Origin: UBA1219 sp045601425
Lineage (GTDB): Bacteria > Bacteroidota > Bacteroidia > Bacteroidales > P3
Length of the DNA: 64,000 nt
Assembly (NCBI GenBank): GCA_045601425.1
Contig: JAZRZP010000016.1
Coordinates: 1 to 64,000 of the forward strand
Direction of reading: 5' to 3'
A program made the position numbers and the translations under genes. Shown here in pieces: positions 1-8,009 of the stretch. How positions within the stretch are numbered: position 1 is the first letter of the stretch; each line of letters opens with the position of its first letter. The notes beneath the pieces were generated by a model. It had not been told where the DNA came from. It was given only the letters and a program-made list of their open reading frames with translations, and searched no databases.

Positions 1-1221
1 AGCCTGCTGGAGACGCAGAAACCCGGCAACCCAGCCCTGCAGAAAATTTTATATACATTTGATTTAGAGGATAATATAACAAGGATTACCAACAGTACCG
101 CACCAGTGAACGGCATTGGCGGAGGCTACACTTTTGACTACCAATATGATAACCTCTATAGACTGACTTCCTCCACCGGCACTTTTGCTCCCAACGGAGC
201 CTCTTACGGTTTGGAGATGGACTTTACCCCCGCTGGCCGCGTATGCCGCAAGGAGCAGGAAGAATACAACGGCACGAAACGCCTGCTGTACGGTTACAAC
301 CCGAACCTCGCACCCCACGCCGCAAGGCGCATCTGCGACCCGAACTCGGGCAACCTGCGGCAGATGCTGTGGGATGCAAACGGCAACCTCGCACAAATAG
401 CCGAGTACAACTACGACCCCGCCACCGAGATAGCCACCCTGCAGGACTTCCGCAACCACTACTGGGACGAAGAAGACCGCCTCAACCTCGTGCTTGACAA
501 CAGACATTTCTCTTACTACCTTTACGGCTACGACGGGCAGAGGGTGGCGAAATTCACATCGGACTGGGTGTTTAACCCCAGCGGAAATGGAGATTTTGCA
601 ACTTATACGGATATCAGAAATGTGGTTTTATATCCGTATGAGTATCTTGTAATTACACAACAAGACTACACAAAATACTATTATGCTGGCGGTATGCGTA
701 TTGCAGCCAAATGGGGAGAGGGCGGTTTCAGTAAGATGATGCCGATATGTGCATATAACCAGAACTTGCGTATTAAGGCTAACACTTTGTTTAATAGCGT
801 AGTGGCGAGAATCGGCGAGGACATGCCGCAGGATTACTCATCCGCCCCCTGCCCGAACTATGGTACTGATATTGCAGGATTTAGAATACAACTGCCGACA
901 CTGAACTTTGAGCCGAATTTCGTGGCTGTGTCGACAAATCTCAACAGATTGGAATACCGCTGCCACAGATATGACGCCAATGTGTACGAGGAATTGTTTT
1001 ACTTCCACTCCGACCACCTTGGCTCCGCCAACTGGATAACCACGGCAACTGCCTCGCCTGCTCAGTTCCTTTTGCACCAGCCTTACGGTGAAGAATTTGT
1101 CATACAATGGAGAGGATCGTACGACGAGCGTTTTACATTCACCGGCAAGGAGCGAGATGCTGAAACGGGCACTGCTTGGAATACTGCAATGAGGAGATTC
1201 GGGAAGCTCAATACAAACTGA
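1..1221 (+). CDS. RHS/YD-repeat protein, C-terminal part (5' end outside window, core domain cut short)
   Basis: The reading frame is open from base 1, so the gene starts upstream of the window. The protein has YD-type repeats (for example YTFDYQYDNLYRL and LYGYNPN) and then the RHS-associated core signature FHSDHLGSANWIT followed by FTGKERDAETG. RHS proteins are large surface or secreted shells, often carrying a variable toxin tip after the core. In the family the core normally continues past ETG with a Y-x-GARYYDP-like stretch; here the sequence diverges at ETG and stops 16 residues later, so neither the core end nor any toxin tip is present. None of the other two forward frames restores the missing motif, which argues for a deletion or junction rather than a single frameshift. 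It lies directly upstream of rpsP. It may be a non-functional remnant. Confidence 0.8.
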   Translation, partial: SLLETQKPGNPALQKILYTFDLEDNITRITNSTAPVNGIGGGYTFDYQYDNLYRLTSSTGTFAPNGASYGLEMDFTPAGRVCRKEQEEYNGTKRLLYGYNPNLAPHAARRICDPNSGNLRQMLWDANGNLAQIAEYNYDPATEIATLQDFRNHYWDEEDRLNLVLDNRHFSYYLYGYDGQRVAKFTSDWVFNPSGNGDFATYTDIRNVVLYPYEYLVITQQDYTKYYYAGGMRIAAKWGEGGFSKMMPICAYNQNLRIKANTLFNSVVARIGEDMPQDYSSAPCPNYGTDIAGFRIQLPTLNFEPNFVAVSTNLNRLEYRCHRYDANVYEELFYFHSDHLGSANWITTATASPAQFLLHQPYGEEFVIQWRGSYDERFTFTGKERDAETGTAWNTAMRRFGKLNTN

Positions 1222-1272
1222 ACCGAAGGCCGAGAAAAAAGTCGGTTTCAGGCTGCCTTATCAAGAATTTTT

Positions 1273-1292
1273 ACTACATCTGCAGATGTAGT
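1273..1292. repeat. 20-bp perfect palindrome
   Basis: The half-site ACTACATCTG is followed directly by its exact reverse complement with no spacer. It sits 50 bases past the stop of the truncated RHS gene and about 50 bases before the rpsP -33 element. A spacer-free palindrome suits a dimeric DNA-binding protein or a recombination junction better than a terminator; there is no T-run. Function unknown. Confidence 0.6.
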
Positions 1293-1340
1293 TGCATTTT
1301 GGTCTGGAATCTACCAAGACAAAAAAAGTATCGAAATATT

Positions 1341-1370
1341 TTGCAGTTCAAAAAAAAAGTCGTATCTTTG
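1341..1370 (+). promoter_or_regulatory. rpsP promoter (Bacteroidota -33/-7 type)
   Basis: A TTG (within TTTTG) at 1341-1343 is separated by 19 bases from TATCTTTG at 1363-1370, matching the Bacteroidota consensus TTTG-N19-TAnnTTTG. The rpsP start codon follows 54 bases downstream. Confidence 0.8.
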
Positions 1371-1424
1371 CAGTTCGTAAAAACAAATTAAAATTATTAC
1401 TAACAATTTAAAAGACAAATACTT

Positions 1425-1979
1425 ATGTCTGTAAGAATTAGATTACAACGTCATGGTAAAAAGAATCAGCCTTTTTATCACATCGTAGTTGCGGATGGTC
1501 GTGCACCACGAGATGGAAAATTCATTGAAAATTTGGGTACATACAACCCAATGAAAAACCCTGCAGAAATCAACCTCAACGTTGAGAAAGCAGTGGAATG
1601 GCTCAAAAACGGAGCTCAACCCAGCGATACTGCAAGACGCATTTTGTCGTACAAGGGTGTTCTCCTGAAACGCCATTTGCAGATTGGTGTCGAAAAAGGC
1701 GCCATCAGTCAAGAACAGGCCGATGCCCGTTTCAACCAATGGTTGCAGGAAAAGGAAGCCAAGATTTCCAAAAAATGCAGTACATTGGAAAGCGAAGCAC
1801 GCAACGAAGCCAAAGCACGCATTGAAGCCGAAGCCAAAGTTAAAGAAGCCAAGGCTACCGCTGTTGCCGAAAAGAGAGCCGCTGCTGCTGCCGCTGCTGA
1901 AGCTAAAGCCAACGAAGAAGCCGCTGCTGCTGAAAACGCAGAAACAGCTGAAGAACAGCCTGCTCAGGAAGAAGCATAA
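1425..1979 (+). CDS. rpsP: 30S ribosomal protein S16 with long C-terminal extension
   Basis: The first ~85 residues are the conserved bS16 fold (MSVRIRLQRHGKKNQPFYHIV start, LGTYNP, GAQPSDTARRILS), an assembly protein of the small subunit. After that comes a tail of about 100 residues dominated by Ala, Glu and Lys (residues ~110-184), probably a helical or disordered extension. S16 is about 80-90 residues in E. coli; long tails are usual in Bacteroidota. It is a single-gene unit, with its own promoter upstream and an intrinsic terminator just after the stop. Confidence 0.97.
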   Translation: MSVRIRLQRHGKKNQPFYHIVVADGRAPRDGKFIENLGTYNPMKNPAEINLNVEKAVEWLKNGAQPSDTARRILSYKGVLLKRHLQIGVEKGAISQEQADARFNQWLQEKEAKISKKCSTLESEARNEAKARIEAEAKVKEAKATAVAEKRAAAAAAAEAKANEEAAAAENAETAEEQPAQEEA

Positions 1980-1997
1980 TTTCCTCGACAGAAAAAG

Positions 1998-2027
1998 AAA
2001 AAAGGGTATCTTGCGATACCCTTTTTT
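1998..2027 (+). terminator. Intrinsic terminator of rpsP
   Basis: Stem AAAGGGTATC / GATACCCTTT with loop TTGC, followed by a run of seven Ts, starting 18 bases after the rpsP stop. Confidence 0.9.
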
Positions 2028-2051
2028 TATGTCCTGCCGTTCCGTTTGCAC

Positions 2052-2085
2052 AAAAAAACTCAGGTAACCGTAAGATTACCCGAGT
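2052..2085 (-). terminator. Intrinsic terminator of the Cys/Met PLP enzyme gene
   Basis: Read on the minus strand, ACTCGGGTAA and TTACCTGAGT form a 10-bp stem with one G-T pair, followed by seven Ts. It lies 30 bases beyond the stop of the minus-strand gene and faces the rpsP terminator. Confidence 0.85.
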
Positions 2086-2114
2086 CATTGAATTGTTAAT
2101 GTTCTGAATGAAAT

Positions 2115-3314
2115 TTATTTCTTCGATTCCTCTACAGATTCCCTGATAAGCTGGAAAGTACTTTCGATATCGTTGTCCAAACCGACCGAAAATCGGATAA
2201 GGCCTTCGCTCATGCCCATTTCGCGCTGTATGTCTTCGGGAACTTCCGACGAGGTGGATTTTCCGGAATTGCTGAACAGTGTTTTGAAATATCCCAGACT
2301 TACTGCGAGATAACCCACACCCTTATTCTGCATTATTTCCATTATCTTGCTTGCTGCATCGGCTGTCTGCATATCTATGGAAATCATGCCGCCAAAGCCG
2401 TAACCTTCATTCATCATGCTCTTGAAGAGTTCGTAATCGGGATGTTCCGGCAAACCGGGATAATTGTATTTGAAACCGACTTCCTTGAAGCGTTTGGCAA
2501 GATACATTGCATTTTCGCTGTGTTTCTGCATGCGGATATGCAGAGTGTGGAGGTTTTTCAGAATGCTTGAAGAGCGCATCGGATCCAGAACGGGACCGAG
2601 GAGCATTGCCGTACCGTCGTTTACGTCAATCAGAGAGTTGATATAGTCGGCCGAACCACAGATGGCACCGGCCACACAGTCGTTTTTACCGTTTATGAAT
2701 TTGGTCATGCTATAGATAACCACATCGGCACCGAGCTGATACGGAGAGAATATCATCGGAGTGAAAGTATTGTCCACCAGAAGTTTTGCACCGTTGGCAT
2801 GGGCAATCTTCGCCAATTCGGGAACATTTGCTATACGGAGCAGCGGATTGTTCATCGTTTCGGTGTAAATGACCTTTGTGTTGGGTCTTACGGCTTTCCT
2901 TACGGCATCAAGATCCTGCATGTTGACGAAAGTCACGTCAACGCCGAACTTTTTGATATAGTTGTTGAGGAAAGCGAATGTTCCGCCGTATGTAGTCATG
3001 CTGGAAACGATATGGTCACCCGATTTCACCTCGTGAATAAGGGCGCATGTAATTGCTGCCATGCCCGAACCCGTAACCCATGCGGCCTCTGTGCCTTCCA
3101 TTGCTGCCAAGGCATTGCACAAAGAAAGATTGCTGGGATTCCAGTGGCGTGAATAAAGGAAATAACCTTCGGTTTCACCATGGAATGTGTCTGTCATGAG
3201 ATGTGCTTTCTCAAATGTGAACGTTGCACTGTCGCTGATTGCCGGATTTACTCCACGACAAGCATCTCTGCCATCCAAGCGCTGGATGTTTGTAGCTGGA
3301 TCAAATTTTTTCAT
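2115..3314 (-). CDS. Cys/Met-metabolism PLP-dependent enzyme (methionine gamma-lyase / cystathionine lyase family)
   Basis: This 399-residue protein is a full-length member of the fold-type I trans-sulfuration family, whose members cleave or replace sulfur groups on homocysteine, methionine, cystathionine or O-acyl-homoserine. Visible landmarks are the phosphate-binding YSRHWNP at 53-59, the GSGM loop at 82-85, the cofactor Asp in VDNTFTP near 181, and the Schiff-base lysine K205 in YSMTKFINGKND. The exact substrate cannot be decided from sequence: methionine gamma-lyase, cystathionine beta/gamma-lyase and O-acetylhomoserine sulfhydrylase all remain possible. The gene stands alone, with its own promoter and terminator, divergent from the thioredoxin operon. 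Confidence 0.88.
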   Translation of the reverse strand: MKKFDPATNIQRLDGRDACRGVNPAISDSATFTFEKAHLMTDTFHGETEGYFLYSRHWNPSNLSLCNALAAMEGTEAAWVTGSGMAAITCALIHEVKSGDHIVSSMTTYGGTFAFLNNYIKKFGVDVTFVNMQDLDAVRKAVRPNTKVIYTETMNNPLLRIANVPELAKIAHANGAKLLVDNTFTPMIFSPYQLGADVVIYSMTKFINGKNDCVAGAICGSADYINSLIDVNDGTAMLLGPVLDPMRSSSILKNLHTLHIRMQKHSENAMYLAKRFKEVGFKYNYPGLPEHPDYELFKSMMNEGYGFGGMISIDMQTADAASKIMEIMQNKGVGYLAVSLGYFKTLFSNSGKSTSSEVPEDIQREMGMSEGLIRFSVGLDNDIESTFQLIRESVEESKK

Positions 3315-3376
3315 GTTATGATATATTATACTGATTTTAAATTATTTATTTCTGCAGCATATCGCAAAAGCGAATG

Positions 3377-3407
3377 CAAATTTACATATTTTCCGTTAAT
3401 TATCCAA
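3377..3407 (-). promoter_or_regulatory. Promoter of the Cys/Met PLP enzyme gene
   Basis: On the minus strand, TTTTG (distal end at 3405-3407) is followed after 20 bases by TAAATTTG (3377-3384), which fits the TAnnTTTG -7 element. It is about 63 bases upstream of the start codon. Confidence 0.6.
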
Positions 3408-3536
3408 AATTTTTTCCAAAAACTTTTTCCTTTGCCTCAGCAAACCATTCGCACGCACTTTTTTTGCAAAAGAATCACAATAAAAACGACGTCCTCCCGT
3501 TTATGTCAAATTATTAGTGTAGGAGGAACAAGTAAG

Positions 3537-3941
3537 ATGAAGAAATTTTATATTCTCTTTGCGTTGGCTGCATTGTTGTCGGCAACAGCGGCGGTTTCGG
3601 TGTCTGCACAAAAAAGAAGCTCCGGAACCGTAAAAGAAATAAGCGCCAAGAATTTCAACGCCGAAACTAAAAAAGGAGTCGTTGTCGTAGATTTTTGGGC
3701 GACATGGTGCGGCCCTTGCCGAATGATGAGCCCCGTTTTCACGGAAGTCGCAAAGCAATTCTCGTCAAGAGCGAAATTCGCCAAAATAGATGTCGACAAA
3801 GCCCGTGAAATAGCCGGAGCTTACAACATCACGGCAATACCCTGCATAATAATATTCGTAAACGGGAAAGAACAAGACCGGCTCGTGGGATACAAGGAAA
3901 AACAGGAACTCATTGACGCCGTAAGCAAATACACCAGATAA
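3537..3941 (+). CDS. Exported thioredoxin-like protein
   Basis: The start at 3537 is chosen because it opens with a signal peptide (MKKFYILFALAALLSATAAVSVSAQ, cut near residue 25) and is preceded by an AGGAGG Shine-Dalgarno sequence at about 3521, rare in this window; the frame is open further upstream but shows no protein-like sequence. The mature ~110 residues are one thioredoxin domain with the redox motif WCGPC (C58, C61) and the cis-proline at P102. The residue after cis-Pro is a third cysteine (C103) where Thr is typical. The probable role is periplasmic thiol reduction or electron delivery. The next gene starts 2 bases after the stop. Confidence 0.9.
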   Translation: MKKFYILFALAALLSATAAVSVSAQKRSSGTVKEISAKNFNAETKKGVVVVDFWATWCGPCRMMSPVFTEVAKQFSSRAKFAKIDVDKAREIAGAYNITAIPCIIIFVNGKEQDRLVGYKEKQELIDAVSKYTR

Positions 3942-3943
3942 CC

Positions 3944-4675
3944 ATGGCAAATACCGGCAACATAGACCTGCAGAAAATTCTGTTTATCGACATAGAAACC
4001 GTGTCGCAATATCCGAAATTCGAAAACTGTCCCGAATGTTTCCAAAACCTTTGGGAAAAGAAATTCGCGAAAATAGCCAAATACGAGGAAAACGAAGACA
4101 CTACCCCTTCCGAACTATATTCGCGGGCGGGAATATATGCCGAATTCGGAAAGATAATTTGCATTTCGGTAGGCTTTTTCAAGAAAGACAATTTCTATCT
4201 CCATTCCTTTGTAGGAGATGACGAAAAAAAGATACTCGCCGAATTCTCGGCACTTGTCGACAAATATTTTACACAACAGGGTTCAAGGTTCTGCGGGCAC
4301 AACATAAAGGAATTCGACCTGCCGTACATAGTACGCCGCATGCTGGTAAACCAGATGCCTGTACCGAAAATCCTGAACCTCTCCGGCATGAAACCTTGGG
4401 ACAACCCTCACCTCGACACCCTTGACATGTGGAAATTCGGTGACTATAAACACTACACTTCTTTGGAACTGTTGGCATATATTTTCGGAATCCCCACACC
4501 CAAAGACGACATAAACGGAAGCATGGTGGGCGAAATATACTGGAACGAACACGACCTGCAACGCATAGCCACTTATTGCCAGAAAGACACACTCACCACA
4601 GCCCGTGTATTCATGAAACTCAAAGGTCTGCAAGACGACCGCATCAATGACGAAAAAATAATTATCATCAAATAA
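3944..4675 (+). CDS. DnaQ-like 3'-5' exonuclease (DNA_pol_B_exo2 family)
   Basis: A stand-alone DEDDy-type exonuclease of 243 residues. Exo I is FIDIET (D16, E18), Exo II is GHNIKEFDLPYI in the middle, and Exo III is YCQKDTLTT (Y-x3-D) near the C terminus. This family (PF10108) is annotated as a predicted 3'-5' exonuclease related to the PolB proofreading domain; its physiological role is not established. It is cotranscribed with the thioredoxin (2-base gap) and the lipoprotein that follows (14-base gap); the functional link among the three is not obvious. Confidence 0.88.
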   Translation: MANTGNIDLQKILFIDIETVSQYPKFENCPECFQNLWEKKFAKIAKYEENEDTTPSELYSRAGIYAEFGKIICISVGFFKKDNFYLHSFVGDDEKKILAEFSALVDKYFTQQGSRFCGHNIKEFDLPYIVRRMLVNQMPVPKILNLSGMKPWDNPHLDTLDMWKFGDYKHYTSLELLAYIFGIPTPKDDINGSMVGEIYWNEHDLQRIATYCQKDTLTTARVFMKLKGLQDDRINDEKIIIIK

Positions 4676-4689
4676 AAACACTTAAAGAA

Positions 4690-5169
4690 ATGAAAAAACT
4701 TATTTTACCCCTTGTCTGCATACTTTTTATGGCAACAAGCTGCATTGAAGGCGACACGTACGATTACGGCAACACAAACAACCGTGACAACTACCAACCC
4801 TCAATGACAATGTCGACACAAATCATCACCGTTCAACCGAACCAGTGGGAAGCCGTAGGCACACCCGGTTCCGAAGGCGCGCTCGTCGAATCGGTATGGA
4901 AAATCCCCGGCATCACGAGAAACGTAATGAACAACGGAAGAGTATTCGTGTCGTACATATACTATGACAGAACCGGAGAAATGGTGGAACACCCGTTGCC
5001 CTACATCCTGCCATACACCGGAACCGACGGCGGTGTCAACGTTCTTGAAAACTACCGGTACGTAGTCGAATACGAACACCTCATCATTACAATAGAAGAC
5101 TCTGATTTTCAATGCTACATTCCCGATGAAATAAAGAAATTCAAAGTCACCATAATGCAAAATCGCTGA
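4690..5169 (+). CDS. Putative lipoprotein of unknown function
   Basis: This 159-residue protein begins with a lipoprotein signal (MKKLILPLVCILFMATSC, acylated Cys at residue 18). The mature part contains an acidic, Asn/Tyr-rich linker and then what looks like an all-beta domain ending in FKVTIMQNR. No family recognised. It closes the thioredoxin-exonuclease operon and is followed by an intrinsic terminator. Confidence 0.8.
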   Translation: MKKLILPLVCILFMATSCIEGDTYDYGNTNNRDNYQPSMTMSTQIITVQPNQWEAVGTPGSEGALVESVWKIPGITRNVMNNGRVFVSYIYYDRTGEMVEHPLPYILPYTGTDGGVNVLENYRYVVEYEHLIITIEDSDFQCYIPDEIKKFKVTIMQNR

Positions 5170-5196
5170 CAATTCACTCACCCGAAAAACAAAAAA

Positions 5197-5226
5197 ACTG
5201 CACCATACTGAACGTGCAGTTTTTTT
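5197..5226 (+). terminator. Intrinsic terminator of the thioredoxin operon
   Basis: Stem ACTGCAC / GTGCAGT with a 10-base loop and a run of Ts, 27 bases after the lipoprotein stop. Confidence 0.85.
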
Positions 5227-5341
5227 TATTGAATTTACCAACAAAACACCCTGTAACTGCCGCAATTTTAACAAGTTTCGTGTTGATATTTTTTTGCTGT
5301 TTTTTTCAATCGGCAACCTCCCCAAATCCAAAAAAAAATCG

Positions 5342-5349
5342 TATCTTTG
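5342..5349 (+). promoter_or_regulatory. gyrB promoter, -7 element
   Basis: TATCTTTG in the frequent context TCGTATCTTTGCA, 28 bases upstream of the gyrB ATG. A TTTG at -33 with correct spacing is not evident, so only the -7 box is called. Confidence 0.7.
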
Positions 5350-5377
5350 CAAAGTAATTCTTAACTGAGAAAAAGTT

Positions 5378-7336
5378 ATGGCTAACGAAGAAAAAATTGA
5401 AAGACAAAGCAATTACGGAGCAAGCAACATTACCGTATTGGAAGGCTTGGAAGCAGTGAGAATGCGTCCGGCGATGTATATCGGAGACGTAAACGAACGT
5501 GGCCTTCATCACCTTGTTTACGAAGTTGTGGACAACTCTATAGACGAAGCCCTCGCAGGATTCTGCAACAAGATAAACGTAACAATACACGAAGACAATT
5601 CCATAACCGTGGAAGACAACGGCCGCGGTATTCCGGTGGACATGCACGAAAAGGAAAAACGGTCTGCCCTCGAAGTAGTGATGACCGTACTCCATGCCGG
5701 AGGCAAATTCGACAAAGGAACATACAAGGTATCGGGAGGTCTGCACGGCGTCGGTGTGTCATGCGTAAACGCTCTTTCCAAACACCTCACGGCTGAGGTT
5801 TACCGCGAAGGAAAAATTTACCGTCAGGAATACGAAAAAGGCATACCAATGTACAGCGTGAAAATAGCCGGCGAAACCGAAAAACGAGGCACTCACGTAA
5901 CTTTTCTTCCCGACGACTCCATCTTTACCGTAAGCGAATACAAATACGACACGCTCGCCAGCCGCATGCGCGAACTTGCATACCTCAACAAAGGCATTGA
6001 ACTCGTACTCAACGACGAACGCGTCAAAAACGATGACGGCTCCATTCTCTCAACCAAATTCTATTCCGAAAACGGGCTGAAAGATTTCATCAACTATCTC
6101 GATGAAAACCGCGAAAAACTCATGCCCGAACCTATCTGCATCGAAGGCGAAAAACTGGGTATTCCCATAGAAATAGCCCTTCAGTACAACACTGAATTCA
6201 AGGAAAACATACACTCGTTCGTAAACAACATCAACACTCACGAAGGTGGCACTCACCTTGCAGGCTTCCGCCGCGGTTTGACAAAAACCCTGAAAGCCTA
6301 CGCAGACAAATCGGGATTCCTCGACAAAGTCAAAGTCGAAATCACCGGTGACGATTTCCGCGAAGGTCTGACAGCCATCATTTCGGTCAAGGTCGCAGAA
6401 CCCCAGTTTGAAGGACAGACCAAAACAAAGCTTGGAAACACCGAAGTGTCAGGAGCCGTGGACACAATAGTCAGTGACTTGCTGAACACTTATCTGGAAG
6501 AAAATCCCAAAATCGCCAAAATGATCGTGGACAAAGTCATTCTGGCCGCCACGGCACGTCAGGCAGCCCGCAAGGCCCGCGAAATGGTGCAACGTCAGAA
6601 CGTATTCAGCAGCGGTGGATTGCCCGGCAAACTGTCCGACTGCCAAGACGGTGACCCCTCAATCTGCGAACTTTACCTCGTCGAAGGAGATTCGGCAGGG
6701 GGGTCGGCAAAACAGGGCCGCGACAGAAGATTCCAAGCCATACTCCCCCTCCGAGGCAAGATTCTGAACGTGGAAAAAGCAATGCAGCATCGTGCCTTCG
6801 AAAGCGAAGAAATAAAAAACATATACACCGCACTCGGTGTTACCATCGGCACTGCCGAAGACAGCAAAGCCCTTAACCTCGAAAAACTCCGTTATCACAA
6901 AGTCATCATCATGACGGATGCCGATGTCGACGGAAGCCACATTGCGACACTTATCCTTACATTTTTCTTCCGCTACATGCCGGAACTTATCGAAAACGGA
7001 TACGTTTACATTGCCACACCACCGCTTTACATGGTAAAAAAAGGAAACAATGTAAAATATTGCTGGACAGAAGAACAACGGCTGGCTCTCATCGAGGAAA
7101 TGGGCGGAGGCAAGGAAAGTTCACTGCATATACAGCGATACAAAGGTCTCGGTGAAATGAACCCCGAACAGCTTTGGGAAACCACCATGAGCCCCGAAAA
7201 CCGCATTCTACGACAGGTACACATCGAAAACGCTGCCGAAGCCGACAGGGTATTCTCCATGCTCATGGGAGACGATGTGCCTCCCCGCAGGGAATTCATT
7301 GAACAGAATGCCACTTACGCCAATATTGACGCTTAA
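5378..7336 (+). CDS. gyrB: DNA gyrase subunit B
   Basis: GyrB supplies the ATPase of gyrase and part of its cleavage centre. The 652-residue protein has the GHKL ATPase motifs EVVDNSIDEAL (near 50), DNGRGIP and GGLHGVGVSCVNAL (near 125); the TOPRIM motifs EGDSAGGSA (near 435) and TDADVDGSH (near 515); and the C-terminal block QRYKGLGEMNPEQLW. The length is that of the short GyrB without the proteobacterial insert. It has its own promoter and terminator, and gyrA is not in the window. ParE is the nearest alternative, but the QRYKGLGEMN block and overall match favour GyrB. Confidence 0.96.
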   Translation: MANEEKIERQSNYGASNITVLEGLEAVRMRPAMYIGDVNERGLHHLVYEVVDNSIDEALAGFCNKINVTIHEDNSITVEDNGRGIPVDMHEKEKRSALEVVMTVLHAGGKFDKGTYKVSGGLHGVGVSCVNALSKHLTAEVYREGKIYRQEYEKGIPMYSVKIAGETEKRGTHVTFLPDDSIFTVSEYKYDTLASRMRELAYLNKGIELVLNDERVKNDDGSILSTKFYSENGLKDFINYLDENREKLMPEPICIEGEKLGIPIEIALQYNTEFKENIHSFVNNINTHEGGTHLAGFRRGLTKTLKAYADKSGFLDKVKVEITGDDFREGLTAIISVKVAEPQFEGQTKTKLGNTEVSGAVDTIVSDLLNTYLEENPKIAKMIVDKVILAATARQAARKAREMVQRQNVFSSGGLPGKLSDCQDGDPSICELYLVEGDSAGGSAKQGRDRRFQAILPLRGKILNVEKAMQHRAFESEEIKNIYTALGVTIGTAEDSKALNLEKLRYHKVIIMTDADVDGSHIATLILTFFFRYMPELIENGYVYIATPPLYMVKKGNNVKYCWTEEQRLALIEEMGGGKESSLHIQRYKGLGEMNPEQLWETTMSPENRILRQVHIENAAEADRVFSMLMGDDVPPRREFIEQNATYANIDA

Positions 7337-7363
7337 ACGGGCTTTTTACAAGGGAAACAACAC

Positions 7364-7394
7364 AAGGCGTAGTCTTTATCGGCTACGCCTTTTT
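7364..7394 (+). terminator. Intrinsic terminator of gyrB
   Basis: Stem AAGGCGTAG / CTACGCCTT with a 10-base loop and a T-run, 27 bases after the gyrB stop. Confidence 0.9.
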
Positions 7395-7576
7395 GATTCA
7401 TATCCGGCTTTGTCTGAACTTTTTTGCAAAAAAATCAAGGAACCGTCAAATAACAGATTGGGGAAGAGCATTTTGCAACTTTTTTCCATCAAGACACGGC
7501 ACCTTTCATTGAAAATCGAAATCTGCCCTACTTGCCTACCACAGTAAATTCTGTTCTCTTAAAAAAACATGGATTC
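7395..7576. other. Intergenic stretch without a recognisable gene
   Basis: Between the convergent gyrB and DUF3467 terminators (302 bases from stop to stop) no credible coding sequence, tRNA or repeat is visible; short open frames here are not protein-like. Confidence 0.7.
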
Positions 7577-7610
7577 AAAAAAAACGACTTCCGAAAATTC
7601 CGGAAGTCGT
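7577..7610 (-). terminator. Intrinsic terminator of the DUF3467 gene
   Basis: Perfect 10-bp stem ACGACTTCCG / CGGAAGTCGT with a 7-base loop; on the minus strand it is followed by a run of at least seven Ts. It lies 29 bases past the DUF3467 stop and ends the rpo supercluster. Confidence 0.88.
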
Positions 7611-7638
7611 ATTTATAAAACATTTTATTACAAATCCA

Positions 7639-7950
7639 CTAAGCTTCAGCTGGATGCGACATATCAAAGGGAATGTTTTTTTGAACATCGTCCTGAATCC
7701 GGCCGTACATAGCCTCGAATCTGCTGATATTGTCGGAAAGAATCGCCAAAAGTCGTTTCGCATGTTGCGGAGTAAGTACCACCCTTGACTTCACTCTCGG
7801 TTTAGGCACACCGGGCATTATCCTCATGAAATCCACCACAAACTCGGAATTGGAGTGGGTTACCATAGCCAAGTTTGAGTAAACTCCCTCGGCAAGTTCA
7901 ACGGGCAGTTCTATGTCCATGCCCTGTTTTCTCGTTTTTTCATCTTCCAT
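7639..7950 (-). CDS. DUF3467 family protein
   Basis: The 103-residue protein is recognised by VELAEGVYSNLAMVTHSNSEFVVDFMRIMPGVPKPRVKSRVVLTPQHAKRLL in its middle, the signature of DUF3467 (split here: VELAEGVYSNLAMVTHSNSE is the first part). The start at 7950 is preferred because the frame upstream of it runs through the rpoC terminator hairpin. The family has no proven function. It sits directly behind rpoC on the same strand, as I recall it doing in other Bacteroidota, which hints at a role near RNA polymerase. Expression probably depends on readthrough of the rpoC terminator or on a promoter I could not identify. Confidence 0.85.
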   Translation of the reverse strand: MEDEKTRKQGMDIELPVELAEGVYSNLAMVTHSNSEFVVDFMRIMPGVPKPRVKSRVVLTPQHAKRLLAILSDNISRFEAMYGRIQDDVQKNIPFDMSHPAEA

Positions 7951-7962
7951 AATATGACGTTT

Positions 7963-7993
7963 AAAAAAGGCAGCTGCTCTTTGCAACTGCCTT
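7963..7993 (-). terminator. Intrinsic terminator between rpoC and DUF3467
   Basis: On the minus strand, AAGGCAGTTGC and GCAGCTGCCTT form an 11-bp stem with one mismatch, followed by TTTTTT. It starts 17 bases after the rpoC stop and ends just before the DUF3467 start, so it may attenuate rather than fully stop transcription. Confidence 0.8.
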
Positions 7994-8009
7994 AAACCAT
8001 GAAAAAAAA

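Noticed and set aside
1176..1391. Possible frameshifted continuation of the RHS core in another frame
   Set aside because: Neither alternative frame shows the GARYYDP-like motif or other RHS sequence, so a simple frameshift does not explain the early end.
3180..3536. Upstream extension of the thioredoxin reading frame by 119 residues
   Set aside because: The extension covers the divergent promoter of the PLP gene, looks unlike protein, and would bury the signal peptide; the ATG at 3537 has a Shine-Dalgarno sequence.
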